This document shows positions 56,901-64,000 of a stretch of DNA of 64,000 nt, in pieces. The notes under the pieces were generated by a model, which was not told where the DNA came from, made no database searches, and saw only the letters and a program-made list of their open reading frames with translations. The DNA lies in contig NC_083590.1 in NCBI RefSeq assembly GCF_027579695.1, forward strand, positions 20,404,610-20,468,609. Direction: 5' to 3'. This stretch comes from Neoarius graeffei. Lineage: Eukaryota; Chordata; Actinopteri; Siluriformes; Ariidae. The position numbers were made by a program, and so were the translations under genes. The stretch's first letter is position 1; every line of letters begins with the position of its first letter.

Positions 56901-59900
56901 CAGAAGGCTATTGGAAAAATGTTTTGTGGACGGATGAGACCAAAATAGAACTTTTTGGTTTAAATAAGAAGTGTTATGTTTGGAGAAAGGAAAACACTGC
57001 ATTCCAGCATAAGAACCTTATCCCATCTGTGAAACATGGTGGTGGTAGTATCATGGTTTGAGCCTGTTTTGCTGCATCTGGGCCAGAACAGCTTGCCATC
57101 ATTGATTGAACAATGAATTCTGAATTATACCAGCGAATTCTAAAGGAAAATGTCAGGACATCTGTCCATGAACTGAATCTCAAGAGAAGGTGGGTCATGC
57201 AGCAAGACAACGACCCTAAGCACACAAGTCGTTCCACCAAAGAATGATTAAAGAAGAATAAAGTTAATGTTTTGGGATGGCCAAGTCAAAGTCCTGACCT
57301 TAATCCAATGGAAATGTTGTGGAAGGACCTGAAGCGAGCAGTTCATGTGAGGAAACCCATCAACATCCCAGAGTTGAAGCTGTTCTGTACGGAGGAACGG
57401 GCTAAAATTCCTCCAAGCCGGTGTGCAGGACTGATCAACAGTTAGTGGAAACGTTTAGTTGCAGTTATTGCTGCACAAGGGGGCCACACCAAATAGGGTA
57501 GTATGTCACTGGGCTGTGACCGCTTGCGACAAATTGCGAACGTCATTCGCGAGAGAGTTTCAAAAGTGTCTTGAAACATTCGCGGGGCTTCTCAATTTCC
57601 TTGCATGAGTCGCAAAGTGTCGCTCCTTCGTCGCTGAAATTTTGAACATGTTCAAAAAATTCGTGCGACAAAATTTCTCTCAAAATAGCCGCAAATGCGT
57701 CGCTGGAGTCGCAAAGCCATCGGAAACCCTTCTCAAGTCAGTTTCCGTGAGGCTTCCTCTACTTCCCTGCCTGCTGAAGGAAAGCCGGGCTGCGACAGCC
57801 TGTGACTAGTTGGAGACAACAATTGTGGTAAAATACCGGTATGTGAATATCAATTCAGTGTGATTCCAAGTGAAAATTGTCACTAATTCGCATATTTTAT
57901 CGCAATTGTTGTGTCTCCAACTAGTCGCAGGCTGTTGCAGCCCAGTGAGATACTGGTTATACTCAAAGCAAAGGTTCACATACTTTTGCCACTCACAGAT
58001 ATGTAATATTGGATCATTTTCCTCGATAAATAAATGACCAAGTATATTATTTTTGTCTCATTTGTTGTTCTCTTTATCTACTTTTAGGACTTGGGTGAAA
58101 ATCTGATGTATGCAGAAATAAAGAAAATTTTAAAGGGTTCACAAACTTTCAAGCACCACTGTATATTAACTGTTATTATGTAGTGTAAGAATGAGAATGG
58201 GGATGAGAGTGTAGTGAAGATGGAAGGAGTAGACGTAAAGAAAGTTGTGAATTCAAGTACCTGGGGTCAACTGCACTATAAAAAATGATTTGTTGTTTTA
58301 ACTTAAAAAAATTAGTGCGAGGGTTGCCTTAAGGGCTGCCTTAAAATTTTGAGTTCACTGAAATTAATATAGTAAGTTCACAACAATTTAACTTACTATG
58401 CGAATTCCAGTGAACTCAAAATTTTAAGGCAGCCCTTGCACTAACTTTTTTAAGTTAAAACAACAAATATTTTTTTTTTACAGTGTGTGCAGGAAAATGG
58501 GGGCTGTGATAGTGAGGTGAGAAAGAGAGTGCAGGCAGGGTGGAGCAGTTGGAGAAGGATTTCGGGAGTCATTTGTGATAGGAAAGTCCCAGCAAAAGTG
58601 AAAGGTAAGATGTATAAGACAGTAGTGAGAGCAGCTGTGATGTATGGATTGGAGACTGTATCCTTAATGAAGAGACAGGAGGCAAAGTTGGAGGTGGCGG
58701 AGTTGAGGATGTTAAGGTTTGCGATGGGAGGCTGGACAGGATAAGGAACGAGCACATCAGAGGGACAGCACATGTGGAGAGCTTGGGAATGAAGCTAAGC
58801 GATGAGACTGAGATGGTATGGGCACATCCTGAGAAGAGATTCAGAGCATGTGGGAAGGAGAATATTGAGGATGTATGGTATAAGACAGTAGATAAGATGT
58901 ACAAGACAGTAGTGTTTCACTTTTGGCGGCACGGTGGTGTAGTGGTTAGCATGGTCGCCTAACAGCAAGAAGGTTCTGAGTTCGAACCCAGCGGCCGGCG
59001 AGGGCCTTTCTGTGCGGAGTTTGCATGTTCTCCCCGTCTCTGCGTGGGTTTCCTCCGGGTGCTCCGGTTTCCCCCACAGTTCAAAGACATGCACTTAGGT
59101 TAACGTGGGGTGGCCTTGGGCTGAAGTGCCCTTGAGCAAGGTACCGAACCCCTGACTGCTCCCTGGGTGCGCTAGTGTGGCTGCCCACTGCTCTGGGTGT
59201 GTGTGTGCGCACGTGTTCACTACTTCAGATGGGTTAAATGCAGAGGATGAATTACACTGTGCTTGAAGTGTGCATGTGACAAATAAAGGTTTCTTCTTCT
59301 AGGATGGAGCTGCCAGGCAAATGAAAGCGAGGAAGGCCAAAGAGGAGATACATGGATGTGGTGAGAGAGGACATGAAAGTGGCAGGTGTGGTAGAGAAGG
59401 ATGCGGAAGACAGGGAGAAATGGAGACGAAAGATCCGCTGTGGAGACCCCTAATTGGGAGCAGCCAGCAGGCATGGTTTTAAGGGGTGGCAAAAGGTGGT
59501 AGTTGCCACTGTAAAAATATGTCTTGCCACCCCAGTTTCCCCCCTATTTTAAAAATAATTATTTATTAAAACACATTTTTGACATTCAATTACATCTATC
59601 TACAGAGATACTAAGCCCTCATCTCATCTCTACCTACCGTTATTTACGTTATTTCACACCCCACCCCACCCCCAGAATTTTGAAATGGTTTCACCCAGAG
59701 AGAGACGTTCTTCTGTTATGATTCTTCTGAATGCTCGACTTCTGATGAGGCAACATGCTGGAGCAAAGAGGTTGGTCAAATTGTTTTCACCTGATAGAAC
59801 ACAGTCTTGTCCTTTCTATGTTAAATGCATTTTGGTACTCAATTATTCTTTTAGCCCAGCTATACAGTCATTGGTTGGATGTATGGAGTGCTGTCTCACT

Positions 59901-60768
59901 AGGTTCCGGTAGTAGCTATACCTGTAAGTTATGCTTTACTTTCTGTGTATGCTAGGCAACGAAATGAAAGCTAATAGTTTTAGAAAGTAAACAGCTTGTG
60001 TGTTGTGTGTTAGCATTACTAGCAGGTCAGCCTAGCTCGCGTTTTCACCTGTGTGCTATTCAGTTTAGTGATATACTTAATTTGTTTCTTTTAGTTTTAC
60101 AGAAATCGAGGATGAACACATCTGTATAAGTTTGAAGTCTTCAGTAAAGATCCACAATCTAAACCGCTCGCCATCTGTCTATTTTTTGATACATCGCTAA
60201 GGCAGAATAGTTCCATTCATTGCTTGGGAATATAGTTTCAGAAAAGATGGTTGAATCAATTTTCCTTGATGGTACAATAGCTCAATACATATTTGACAAG
60301 ATGACTTGATTGTGAGTCTTTCTTGAGCGCAAGTAAAAATGATTTCTACGATTTGCATAAACTGCTGCATCGATAACCTATGCCTCCCTCCTGGAACCTA
60401 TGCCCCTCCTTTGCCACCCTAAGGAAAAATCTCTGGAGCCACCACTGGCAGCCAGAAGATGAAGAAGAAGTAGTAGTGTAAGAATTTCAGATTATTTTGT
60501 GAAATTTTCTGACAAAAATATGCAAAATTCAAGCTAACTTTCCCACAATTTCCTTTCAGATAGTGTGAGCGAATGTACATCATTTTGTTGTATAAAATAC
60601 ACCTTAGAAAAAAAGTTATTAACGACATAATAATAACAACAACAACAAGAGAAGTAAGTGAGGTGTGTGTGTGAGAGAGAGAGAGATACCTGTCCCCACT
60701 TGGGAAACACCATATTTTTCTTCATAGCGGTGAAGAACATCAGAGCTGCTGAACATAAAGTTGTACAT
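47988..60768 (-). CDS. Sec16-like central conserved domain (N-terminal half of a likely fusion)
   Basis: Exons on minus: 60768-60690, 49936-49852, 49754-49616, 48933-48862, 48746-48632, 48504-48411, 48334-48226 and 48128-47988. Phases agree at every junction. The product (278 residues to this point) aligns in order with the central domain of Sec16, the scaffold of COPII budding sites on the ER. Blocks: [18 protein letters not shown] (Sec16A has FPGPLVKDETHKVDVLNF), [42 protein letters not shown] and [13 protein letters not shown]. The middle of the usual domain is shorter than in Sec16A. ATG 60766-60768 is chosen as the first in-frame Met of the exon. The first exon is less certain, since it shows no homology and joins over a 10.7-kb intron full of transposons. 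The exon 48226-48334 has a CAGCAG tandem acceptor. Confidence 0.72.
48984..49536. mobile_element. Tc1/mariner-type non-autonomous element
   Basis: Ends CACTCACTGGCCACTTTA and its inverted partner AAGTGGCCGATGAGTG lie between TA dinucleotides (48982-48983 and 49537-49538). No transposase. It sits in an intron of the Sec16-like gene. Confidence 0.85.
50000..50772. other. Intron, probable unclassified repeat
   Basis: Sequence near 50380-50420 (GATATGAAGTTTCTTCTTGTG) recurs in changed form near 53050-53080. This suggests that one repeat was split by the Tc1 element and the LINE that follow. No ends defined. Confidence 0.35.
50773..52325 (+). mobile_element. Tc1-like transposon, near full length
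   Basis: Ends CAGTGGGGCAAAAAAGTA and TTTTTTGCCCCACTG with TA duplication (50771-50772 and 52326-52327). CACCAATTGTGCAAGTTC and CCCACT blocks are repeated inverted inside the ends (long inverted repeats). It is 1553 bp, the usual Tc1 size, and carries one transposase gene, decayed. Confidence 0.95.
51136..52154 (+). pseudogene. Tc1-like transposase, two frameshifts
   Basis: From [15 protein letters not shown]: an N-terminal paired-type HTH ([20 protein letters not shown]), then the DDE catalytic domain with [22 protein letters not shown] and [15 protein letters not shown] (DD34E type). All three acids are visible. Small deletions near 51455 and near 51800 shift the frame, so the protein is not made from this copy. 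Otherwise it is close to full length (about 340 codons). Confidence 0.93.
52330..53159. other. Intron, nothing firm recognised
   Basis: An (ATT)n tract lies at 52608-52632. The segment with CACGAAGATATGAACTTC (53047) resembles 50380-50420. No coding exon found. Confidence 0.4.
53196..53543 (-). pseudogene. LINE pol C-terminal tail
   Basis: It reads [59 protein letters not shown]. This is the RWFGH...RGRP block seen at the end of many fish LINE pols. It is joined directly to upstream sequence because the RT core is deleted. Confidence 0.8.
53997..54895 (-). pseudogene. LINE endonuclease (APE) domain
   Basis: It reads [55 protein letters not shown] and [11 protein letters not shown], ending with [15 protein letters not shown] and STDHYLV are the APE catalytic blocks. 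The metal-binding E position reads T in GLTSTH, a form common in this LINE family. Open over about 300 codons. Confidence 0.87.
55244..55520 (+). mobile_element. Poly(A)-ended retroposon
   Basis: It starts AAGTCAAGTCAAGTTTAT and contains GCACTTTTAACAATAGACA and GAGGAAGAAACCTCGAG, ending in an A-rich tract. AAAAAGT occurs on both sides. This is a frequent fish repeat, family not named. Confidence 0.6.
55774..57497 (+). pseudogene. Tc1-like transposase, decayed
   Basis: Pieces in order: HTH ([35 protein letters not shown]) to 55978. After the MITE come [40 protein letters not shown] and [15 protein letters not shown]. Stops occur at several places, for example near 56872, 57060, 57107 and 57245. 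DD34E acids remain visible except for normal drift at the last block. Confidence 0.9.
55976..56655. mobile_element. Harbinger-like MITE rich in CAGCTC motifs
   Basis: GGCCCTTTTCCACTACC at the left and GTAGTGGAAAAGCGGC at the right are inverted ends. Both flanks hold arrays of CTCAGCTC/CAGCCCGACTCAGC-like motifs. A 38-codon minus ORF (about 56298-56411) starting [17 protein letters not shown] lies inside and resembles short ORFs of such elements. Confidence 0.65.
57497..57952. mobile_element. MITE with inner 33-37 bp inverted repeat
   Basis: TCACTGGGCTGTGAC near the left and GTTGCAGCCCAGTGA at the right pair as ends. A second inverted repeat (AGCCTGTGACTAGTTGGAG at about 57797 and CTCCAACTAGTCGCAGGCT ending about 57934) lies inside the right half. 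GTCGCA/TGCGAC motifs recur throughout. Confidence 0.6.
58270..58485. mobile_element. Hairpin MITE in a LINE
   Basis: ATTTGTTGTTTTAACTTAAA and its inverted partner TTTAAGTTAAAACAACAAAT flank an inner inverted pair with TGAGTTCACTG and CAGTGAACTCA. Almost the whole 216 bp folds on itself. The TTTTACAGTG end is typical of a very common fish MITE. Confidence 0.75.
58925..59300 (+). mobile_element. tRNA-derived SINE, long-tail subtype
   Basis: GGCGGCACGGTGGTGTAG to AATAAAGGTTTCTTCTTCT. Same subtype as 1312-1640 and 32758-33131. It lies in the LINE 58165-60475. Confidence 0.93.
59468..60447. mobile_element. Non-autonomous hAT element
   Basis: It begins CAGGCATGGTTTTAAGGG and ends GGAGCCACCACTG, with an exact 8-bp duplication GCAGCCAG (59460-59467 and 60448-60455). 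TGGCAAAAGG/CCTTTGCCA blocks mirror each other inside the ends. No transposase. Confidence 0.82.
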
Positions 60769-61029
60769 CTCGAACAAAATCGTTGACAATAACTGTAAAA
60801 TATCAGAAATAGAAATGTACATGTGATTAATTTGATGTACTGATTGTTTTGCTTTTCTGTCACCTCTCGGTGGAATCATTTCACCTTTCCACGGTCAATA
60901 AACTAGACCAGGGGTTTTCAAAGTGTGGGAGAGTCAGCCCGCCCTCAGAGAGCAAATAAACAGCGCCCCCTTACAATTTTTGTTGCTATACTTAATGTTC
61001 CATTCGTATTTAAAAAAAAAAAAAAGGTT

Positions 61030-62150
61030 GTTGTACACATTTTAATTTTTTTCTTTTACACATTTTAAACATCTGTGCTTTTTGAAAACATCTTTTTTTT
61101 ACACATTTAAAACATCTGTGCTTTTTAAAACCTCTTTACACATTTTAAACATCTGTGCTTTTTTAAAAAACATCTTGTTTTGCACATTTTAAACATCTGT
61201 GCTTTTTTAAAAAACATCTTGTTTTGCACATTTTAAACATCTGTGCTTTTTTAAAAAACATCTTGTTTTGCACATTTTAAACATCTGTGCTTTTTTAAAA
61301 AACATCTTGTTTTGCACATTTTAAACATCTGTGCTTTTTTTTAAAAAAACATCTTGTTTTGCACATTTTAAACATCTGTGCTTTTTTTAAAAAAACATCT
61401 TGTTTTGCACATTTTAAACATCTGTGCTTTTTTTTTAAAACATCTTGTTTTTACATATTTTAAACATCTGTGCTTTTTAAAACCTCTAACACATTTTAAA
61501 CATCTGTGCTTTTTTAAAAAACATCTTGTTTTGCACATTTTAAACATGTGCTTTTTTAAAAAACATCTTGTTTTGCACATTTTAAACATCTGTGCTTTTT
61601 TTTTAAAACATCTTGTTTTTACACATTTTAAACATCTGTGCTTTTTTTTAAAACATCTTGTTTTTACATATTTTAAACATCTGTGCTTTTTAAAACCTCT
61701 AACACATTTTAAACATCTGTGCTTTTTTAAAAAACATCTTGTTTTGCACATTTTAAACATCTGTGCTTTTTAAAAAAAACATCTTGTTTTGCACATTTTA
61801 AACATCTGTGCTTTTTTTTTAAACATCTTGTTTTTACACATTTTAAACATCTGTGCTTTTTAAAACCTCTAACACATTTTAAACATCTGTGCTTTTTTAA
61901 AAAACATCTTGTTTTGCACATTTTAAACATCTGTGCTTTTTTTTTTAAAACATCTTGTTTTGCACATTTTAAACATCTGTGCTTTTTTAAAAAACATCTT
62001 GTTTTGCACATTTTAAACATCTGTGCTTTTTTTAAAAAAACATCTTGTTTTGCACATTTTAAACATCTGTGCTTTTTAAAACCTCTTTTTTTAAAACACA
62101 GTTTAAACATCTGTGCTTTTTTAACATTTTTTTTTTTACACCTTTTAAAC
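61030..62150. repeat. Minisatellite with ~44-bp unit, about 25 copies
   Basis: The unit is built of ACATTTTAAACATCTGTGC, a T/A run of variable length and AACATCTTGTTTTGC. Higher-order variants (TTTTAAAACCTCTAACAC) recur about every 185-200 bp. The array continues as decayed units to about 62590 beyond the SINE. Long Lys/Cys-rich open frames on both strands are a by-product of the repeat. Confidence 0.93.
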
Positions 62151-62152
62151 AT

Positions 62153-62525
62153 CTCATCTCATTATCTGTAGCCGCTTTATCCTGTTCTACAGGGTCGCAG
62201 GTAAGCTGGAGCCTATCCCAGCTGACTACGGGCGAAAGGCGGGGTACACCCTGGACAAGTCGCCAGGTCATCACAGGGCTGACACATAGACACAGACAAC
62301 CATTCACACTCACATTCACACCTACGGTCAATTTAGAGTCACCAGTTAACCTAACCTGCATGTCTTTGGACTGTGGGGGAAACCGGAGCACCCGGAGGAA
62401 ACCCACGCGGACACGGGGAGAACATGCAAACTCCGCACAGAAAGGCCCTCGCCGGCCCCAGGGCTCAAACCCGGACCTTCTTGCTGTGAGGCGACAGCGC
62501 TAACCACTACACCACCGTGCCGCCC
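62153..62525 (-). mobile_element. tRNA-derived SINE, minus, in the minisatellite
   Basis: TCTCATCTCATTATCTG to GTGCCGCCC. TTAAACATCT on both sides (ending about 62154 and at about 62532-62541) is the target duplication. Near consensus. Confidence 0.92.
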
Positions 62526-62599
62526 GGAGGTTAAACATCTGTTGTTGTTTTTTTTAAACATCTTGTTTTACACATTTTAAACATCTCATAGCATCGTTA

Positions 62600-62811
62600 G
62601 CTAGCACCTCTTGGCAGACAACGCACTGTGGCAGTGGAGCATCTTCAGATCCAGTCCATGAAAATCCAAACTTTAAATAATCGTGGTCATACTTCCTTCT
62701 TTTTTTGCTTGGCCCAGACTCTGTCTCCTCACTCACTGTAGCTTTAGGTACTAAAAATCGATCCATTTTGTCTCTGGTAAAGGCTAGCTGAAGTTCGCTA
62801 AACGTCCGCAA
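62600..62811 (-). pseudogene. hAT (BED-type) transposase N-terminal exon
   Basis: It reads MRTFSELQLAFTRDKMDRFL, then KKRRKYDHDYLKFGFSWTG and APLPQCVVCQEVLANDAM. The YDHDYLKFGF.W and C-x2-C blocks match the start of ZBED5/FAM200-like (Buster) hAT transposases. The frame then runs into the tandem repeat, so the exon is cut. Confidence 0.75.
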
Positions 62812-62912
62812 TAGTAACTTATTCTGGTTTATTTTTCCTCACGTTGCGCCCCCTGAAGAACTCTGGCTCCCCCTAGGGGAGACGCGCCCCACACTTTGAA
62901 AAGCCCTGGCGC

Positions 62913-63205
62913 ATACTGTACATCATTTACAGCTTGCTATTAACATCATGTTTTATATCGCCGGATAGAACCAGGCGACTGATGCATTATTACGGAACAT
63001 TTCAAGGGACAAGCATATTGTTTTCAGATGAGATTTTCTTCTCCTCCAGTAAAATAGATTGTCTAGTGACTTTAGGAAGACGTTAGGAAGTCACCCATGG
63101 ACTTTTCTTTCCTCGACCGCTTCATGTTTTCTTTCGCCTTATAGTTTCTCATTTCTCTTCTGCTCAAAAACATGCACACAGTTCCTAAAGTCAGAGTGCA
63201 CTTAC
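62913..63205. other. Intron 1 sequence of the Sec16-like gene
   Basis: Nothing recognised. It begins immediately after the donor of the noncoding first exon (minus strand). Confidence 0.4.
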
Positions 63206-63345
63206 CTACTGCAGGTCGCGGAGAGATTAAGGAGCTCTGTTCGCACTGTACTCTTCCTGTGTCGGTCTCACTGTGTGGGTCTCATCCTCAGGCGCGAGAT
63301 TTAAATACTGTTCGATATGCAAATGAGCAGGTTGACGTCATCTAC
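63206..63345 (-). promoter_or_regulatory. Likely promoter and noncoding exon 1 of the Sec16-like gene
   Basis: On minus, in order: CRE TGACGTCA (63333-63340), octamer ATTTGCAT (63317-63324), TATA-like TATTTAAAT (63299-63307), a GCGC-containing start region, then an exon ending CTGCAGTAG|GTAAGTG (donor just below 63206). Spacing of about 25-30 bp from the TATA box would put the start near 63270-63275. The exon has a stop just before the junction, in the frame of the next exon, which supports translation starting at 60768. Confidence 0.5.
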
Positions 63346-63923
63346 ATTCTGATTCGAATTCCACTGTGCCCAATCTATCAATTTCTGATCTCAAAAATAA
63401 ACATCTTAATTGACTGTAGAAGTGTGATAATGTATTTTGTCCATGGAGAAAATGACATCACCTTTATTACAAACCTTATGACATCCTTAGTGTACTCTGA
63501 TTTATTTATTTATTATTTTTTTGTGATGATACATGTATATTGGAGCACCTGTCTGCTGTTCTGTGTACATCTGTTTGTCTTTTTCAAAAAAGATAAAAAA
63601 AAAACAATTCTGATTCGAATTCCTTAGTCAGTCTTTTCAATAAAGATTTAAAAAAAAACAATTCTGATTCGAATTCTGATTCCAAAGCCTAGTTCAAGTC
63701 AAGCCTTCTTCTGCAACTATATTATCGAGGCTGTTCATACACAATTCATGTTTCAAAAAACAACCTGTAATATCCTGTGTATGTTAAATGACTGTTATAA
63801 CACACTCTTATTTGCATATTATTGGCATTAAATACAGTCATATTCAGGTACACCCATACACACACGTGCTGTTTTATGCAGTTATCTAATCTACAACCCA
63901 AAAAAGTTAGGACACTGTGTAAA
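63346..63923. other. Upstream region with short repeated motif
   Basis: ATTCTGATTCGAATTC occurs at about 63348, 63607, 63660 and partly at 63675. The spacers contain AAAAAAAACA. TTATTTATTTATTATT lies at about 63501. From about 63890 a TCTACAACCCAAAAAAGT block resembles the end of a common fish DNA element. No gene. Confidence 0.45.
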
Positions 63924-63927
63924 ACAG

Positions 63928-64000
63928 TGGCGGCTGGCCCATAGGGGGCGCTCGGCCGAAAAAATATAAAATATATATACAGTGGTGCTTGAAAGTTTGT
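63928..64000 (+). mobile_element. Start of a hAT-like element and a Tc1-like element, cut by the window
   Basis: CAGTGGCGGCTGGCCCATAG looks like a hAT terminus. Within it, after TATATA at about 63968-63973, CAGTGGTGCTTGAAAGTTTG (63974) is the same Tc1 end as at 55156. Both run off the window. Confidence 0.6.

Larger units (their letters stand above)
55156..58161 (+). mobile_element. Tc1-like transposon with three insertions
   Basis: Ends CAGTGGTGTTTGAAAGTTTG and CAAACTTTCAAGCACCACTG with TA at both sides. Inserted inside are a retroposon (about 55244-55520), a Harbinger-like MITE (about 55976-56655) and a hairpin MITE (about 57497-57952). Without them it is about 1.6 kb. A related element starts at 63974. 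Confidence 0.92.
58165..60475 (+). pseudogene. LINE pol C-terminal region, split by three elements
   Basis: It encodes [39 protein letters not shown] and [19 protein letters not shown], followed after the SINE by sequence equivalent to the minus copy at 29352-29755 and a GAAGATGAAGAAG tail near 60458. It is interrupted by a hairpin MITE (58270-58485), a SINE (58925-59300) and a hAT element (59468-60447). Confidence 0.8.
60909..62912 (-). mobile_element. hAT (Buster/ZBED5-like) element with a minisatellite
   Basis: Ends CAGGGGTTTTCAAAGTGTG and CACTTTGAAAAGCCCTG are good inverted repeats. No clear 8-bp duplication was found. It contains the first exon of a BED-type hAT transposase on minus (about 62600-62811), a long 44-bp tandem array (61030-62150) and a SINE. 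It lies in the first intron of the Sec16-like gene. Confidence 0.8.

Noticed and set aside
61368-62152. Long Lys/Cys-rich open frames on both strands
   Set aside because: They are translation by-products of the 44-bp minisatellite. Both strands are open and there is no start context or domain.
62060-62560. Possible host exon between minisatellite and hAT exon
   Set aside because: The sequence is a complete SINE with target duplication.
61030-62590. Regularly spaced repeats that might suggest a CRISPR-like array
   Set aside because: Units are contiguous AT-rich tandem repeats without unique spacers, inside a hAT element of a vertebrate-type genome.

Overview
This window is from a ray-finned fish nuclear genome, most likely an otophysan such as a catfish. 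Interrupted genes with GT-AG introns, a teleost-type PIM-like kinase, an rbm43-like gene, and many copies of one abundant fish tRNA-derived SINE point that way. The catfish guess rests on my recollection of the SINE and is an inference. About two thirds of the window is recognisable transposon sequence.

Region 1 (1 to 24.6 kb) is one giant nest. A 5'-truncated LINE with reverse transcriptase and RNase H (1720-24612) has been split by three DNA transposons and a SINE. The first insertion (2026-16855) holds, like Russian dolls, an ISL2EU-type transposon, a broken Ty3/gypsy LTR retrotransposon, a second ISL2EU, a hAT, another hAT, and finally a 91-bp MITE beside a further hAT. Target-site duplications can be read at nearly every level. 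A second copy of the first inserted transposon lies inverted in the same LINE (22684-24429) and preserves the empty site of the ISL2EU.

Region 2 (24.6 to 31.3 kb) is mostly unique sequence with SINE and LINE fragments. It may hold a short spliced noncoding transcript (24.8-27.5 kb).

Region 3 (31.3 to 41.6 kb, plus strand) is an rbm43-like gene. It has a GC-rich first exon beside an interferon-response-element match, a transposon-filled first intron with a triplicated ~290-bp unit, and three coding exons ending at 41382 (predicted 573 aa).

Region 4 (43.2 to 63.3 kb, minus strand) is the most interesting part. Fifteen phase-compatible exons run from 60768 down to 45459. They encode a Sec16-like central conserved domain followed in frame by a complete PIM-family Ser/Thr kinase, so a Sec16-PIM fusion protein of about 637 aa is predicted. 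A noncoding first exon with CRE, octamer and TATA-like motifs sits at about 63.2-63.3 kb. A degenerate duplicate of the kinase half lies just downstream (43.9-44.7 kb). The introns carry two Tc1-like elements, LINEs, hATs, Harbinger- and Kolobok-like elements and a 44-bp minisatellite.

No rRNA, tRNA or CRISPR locus was seen. The fusion is inferred from splice sites and reading phase only. Transcript evidence across the 47988/47453 junction would decide it.
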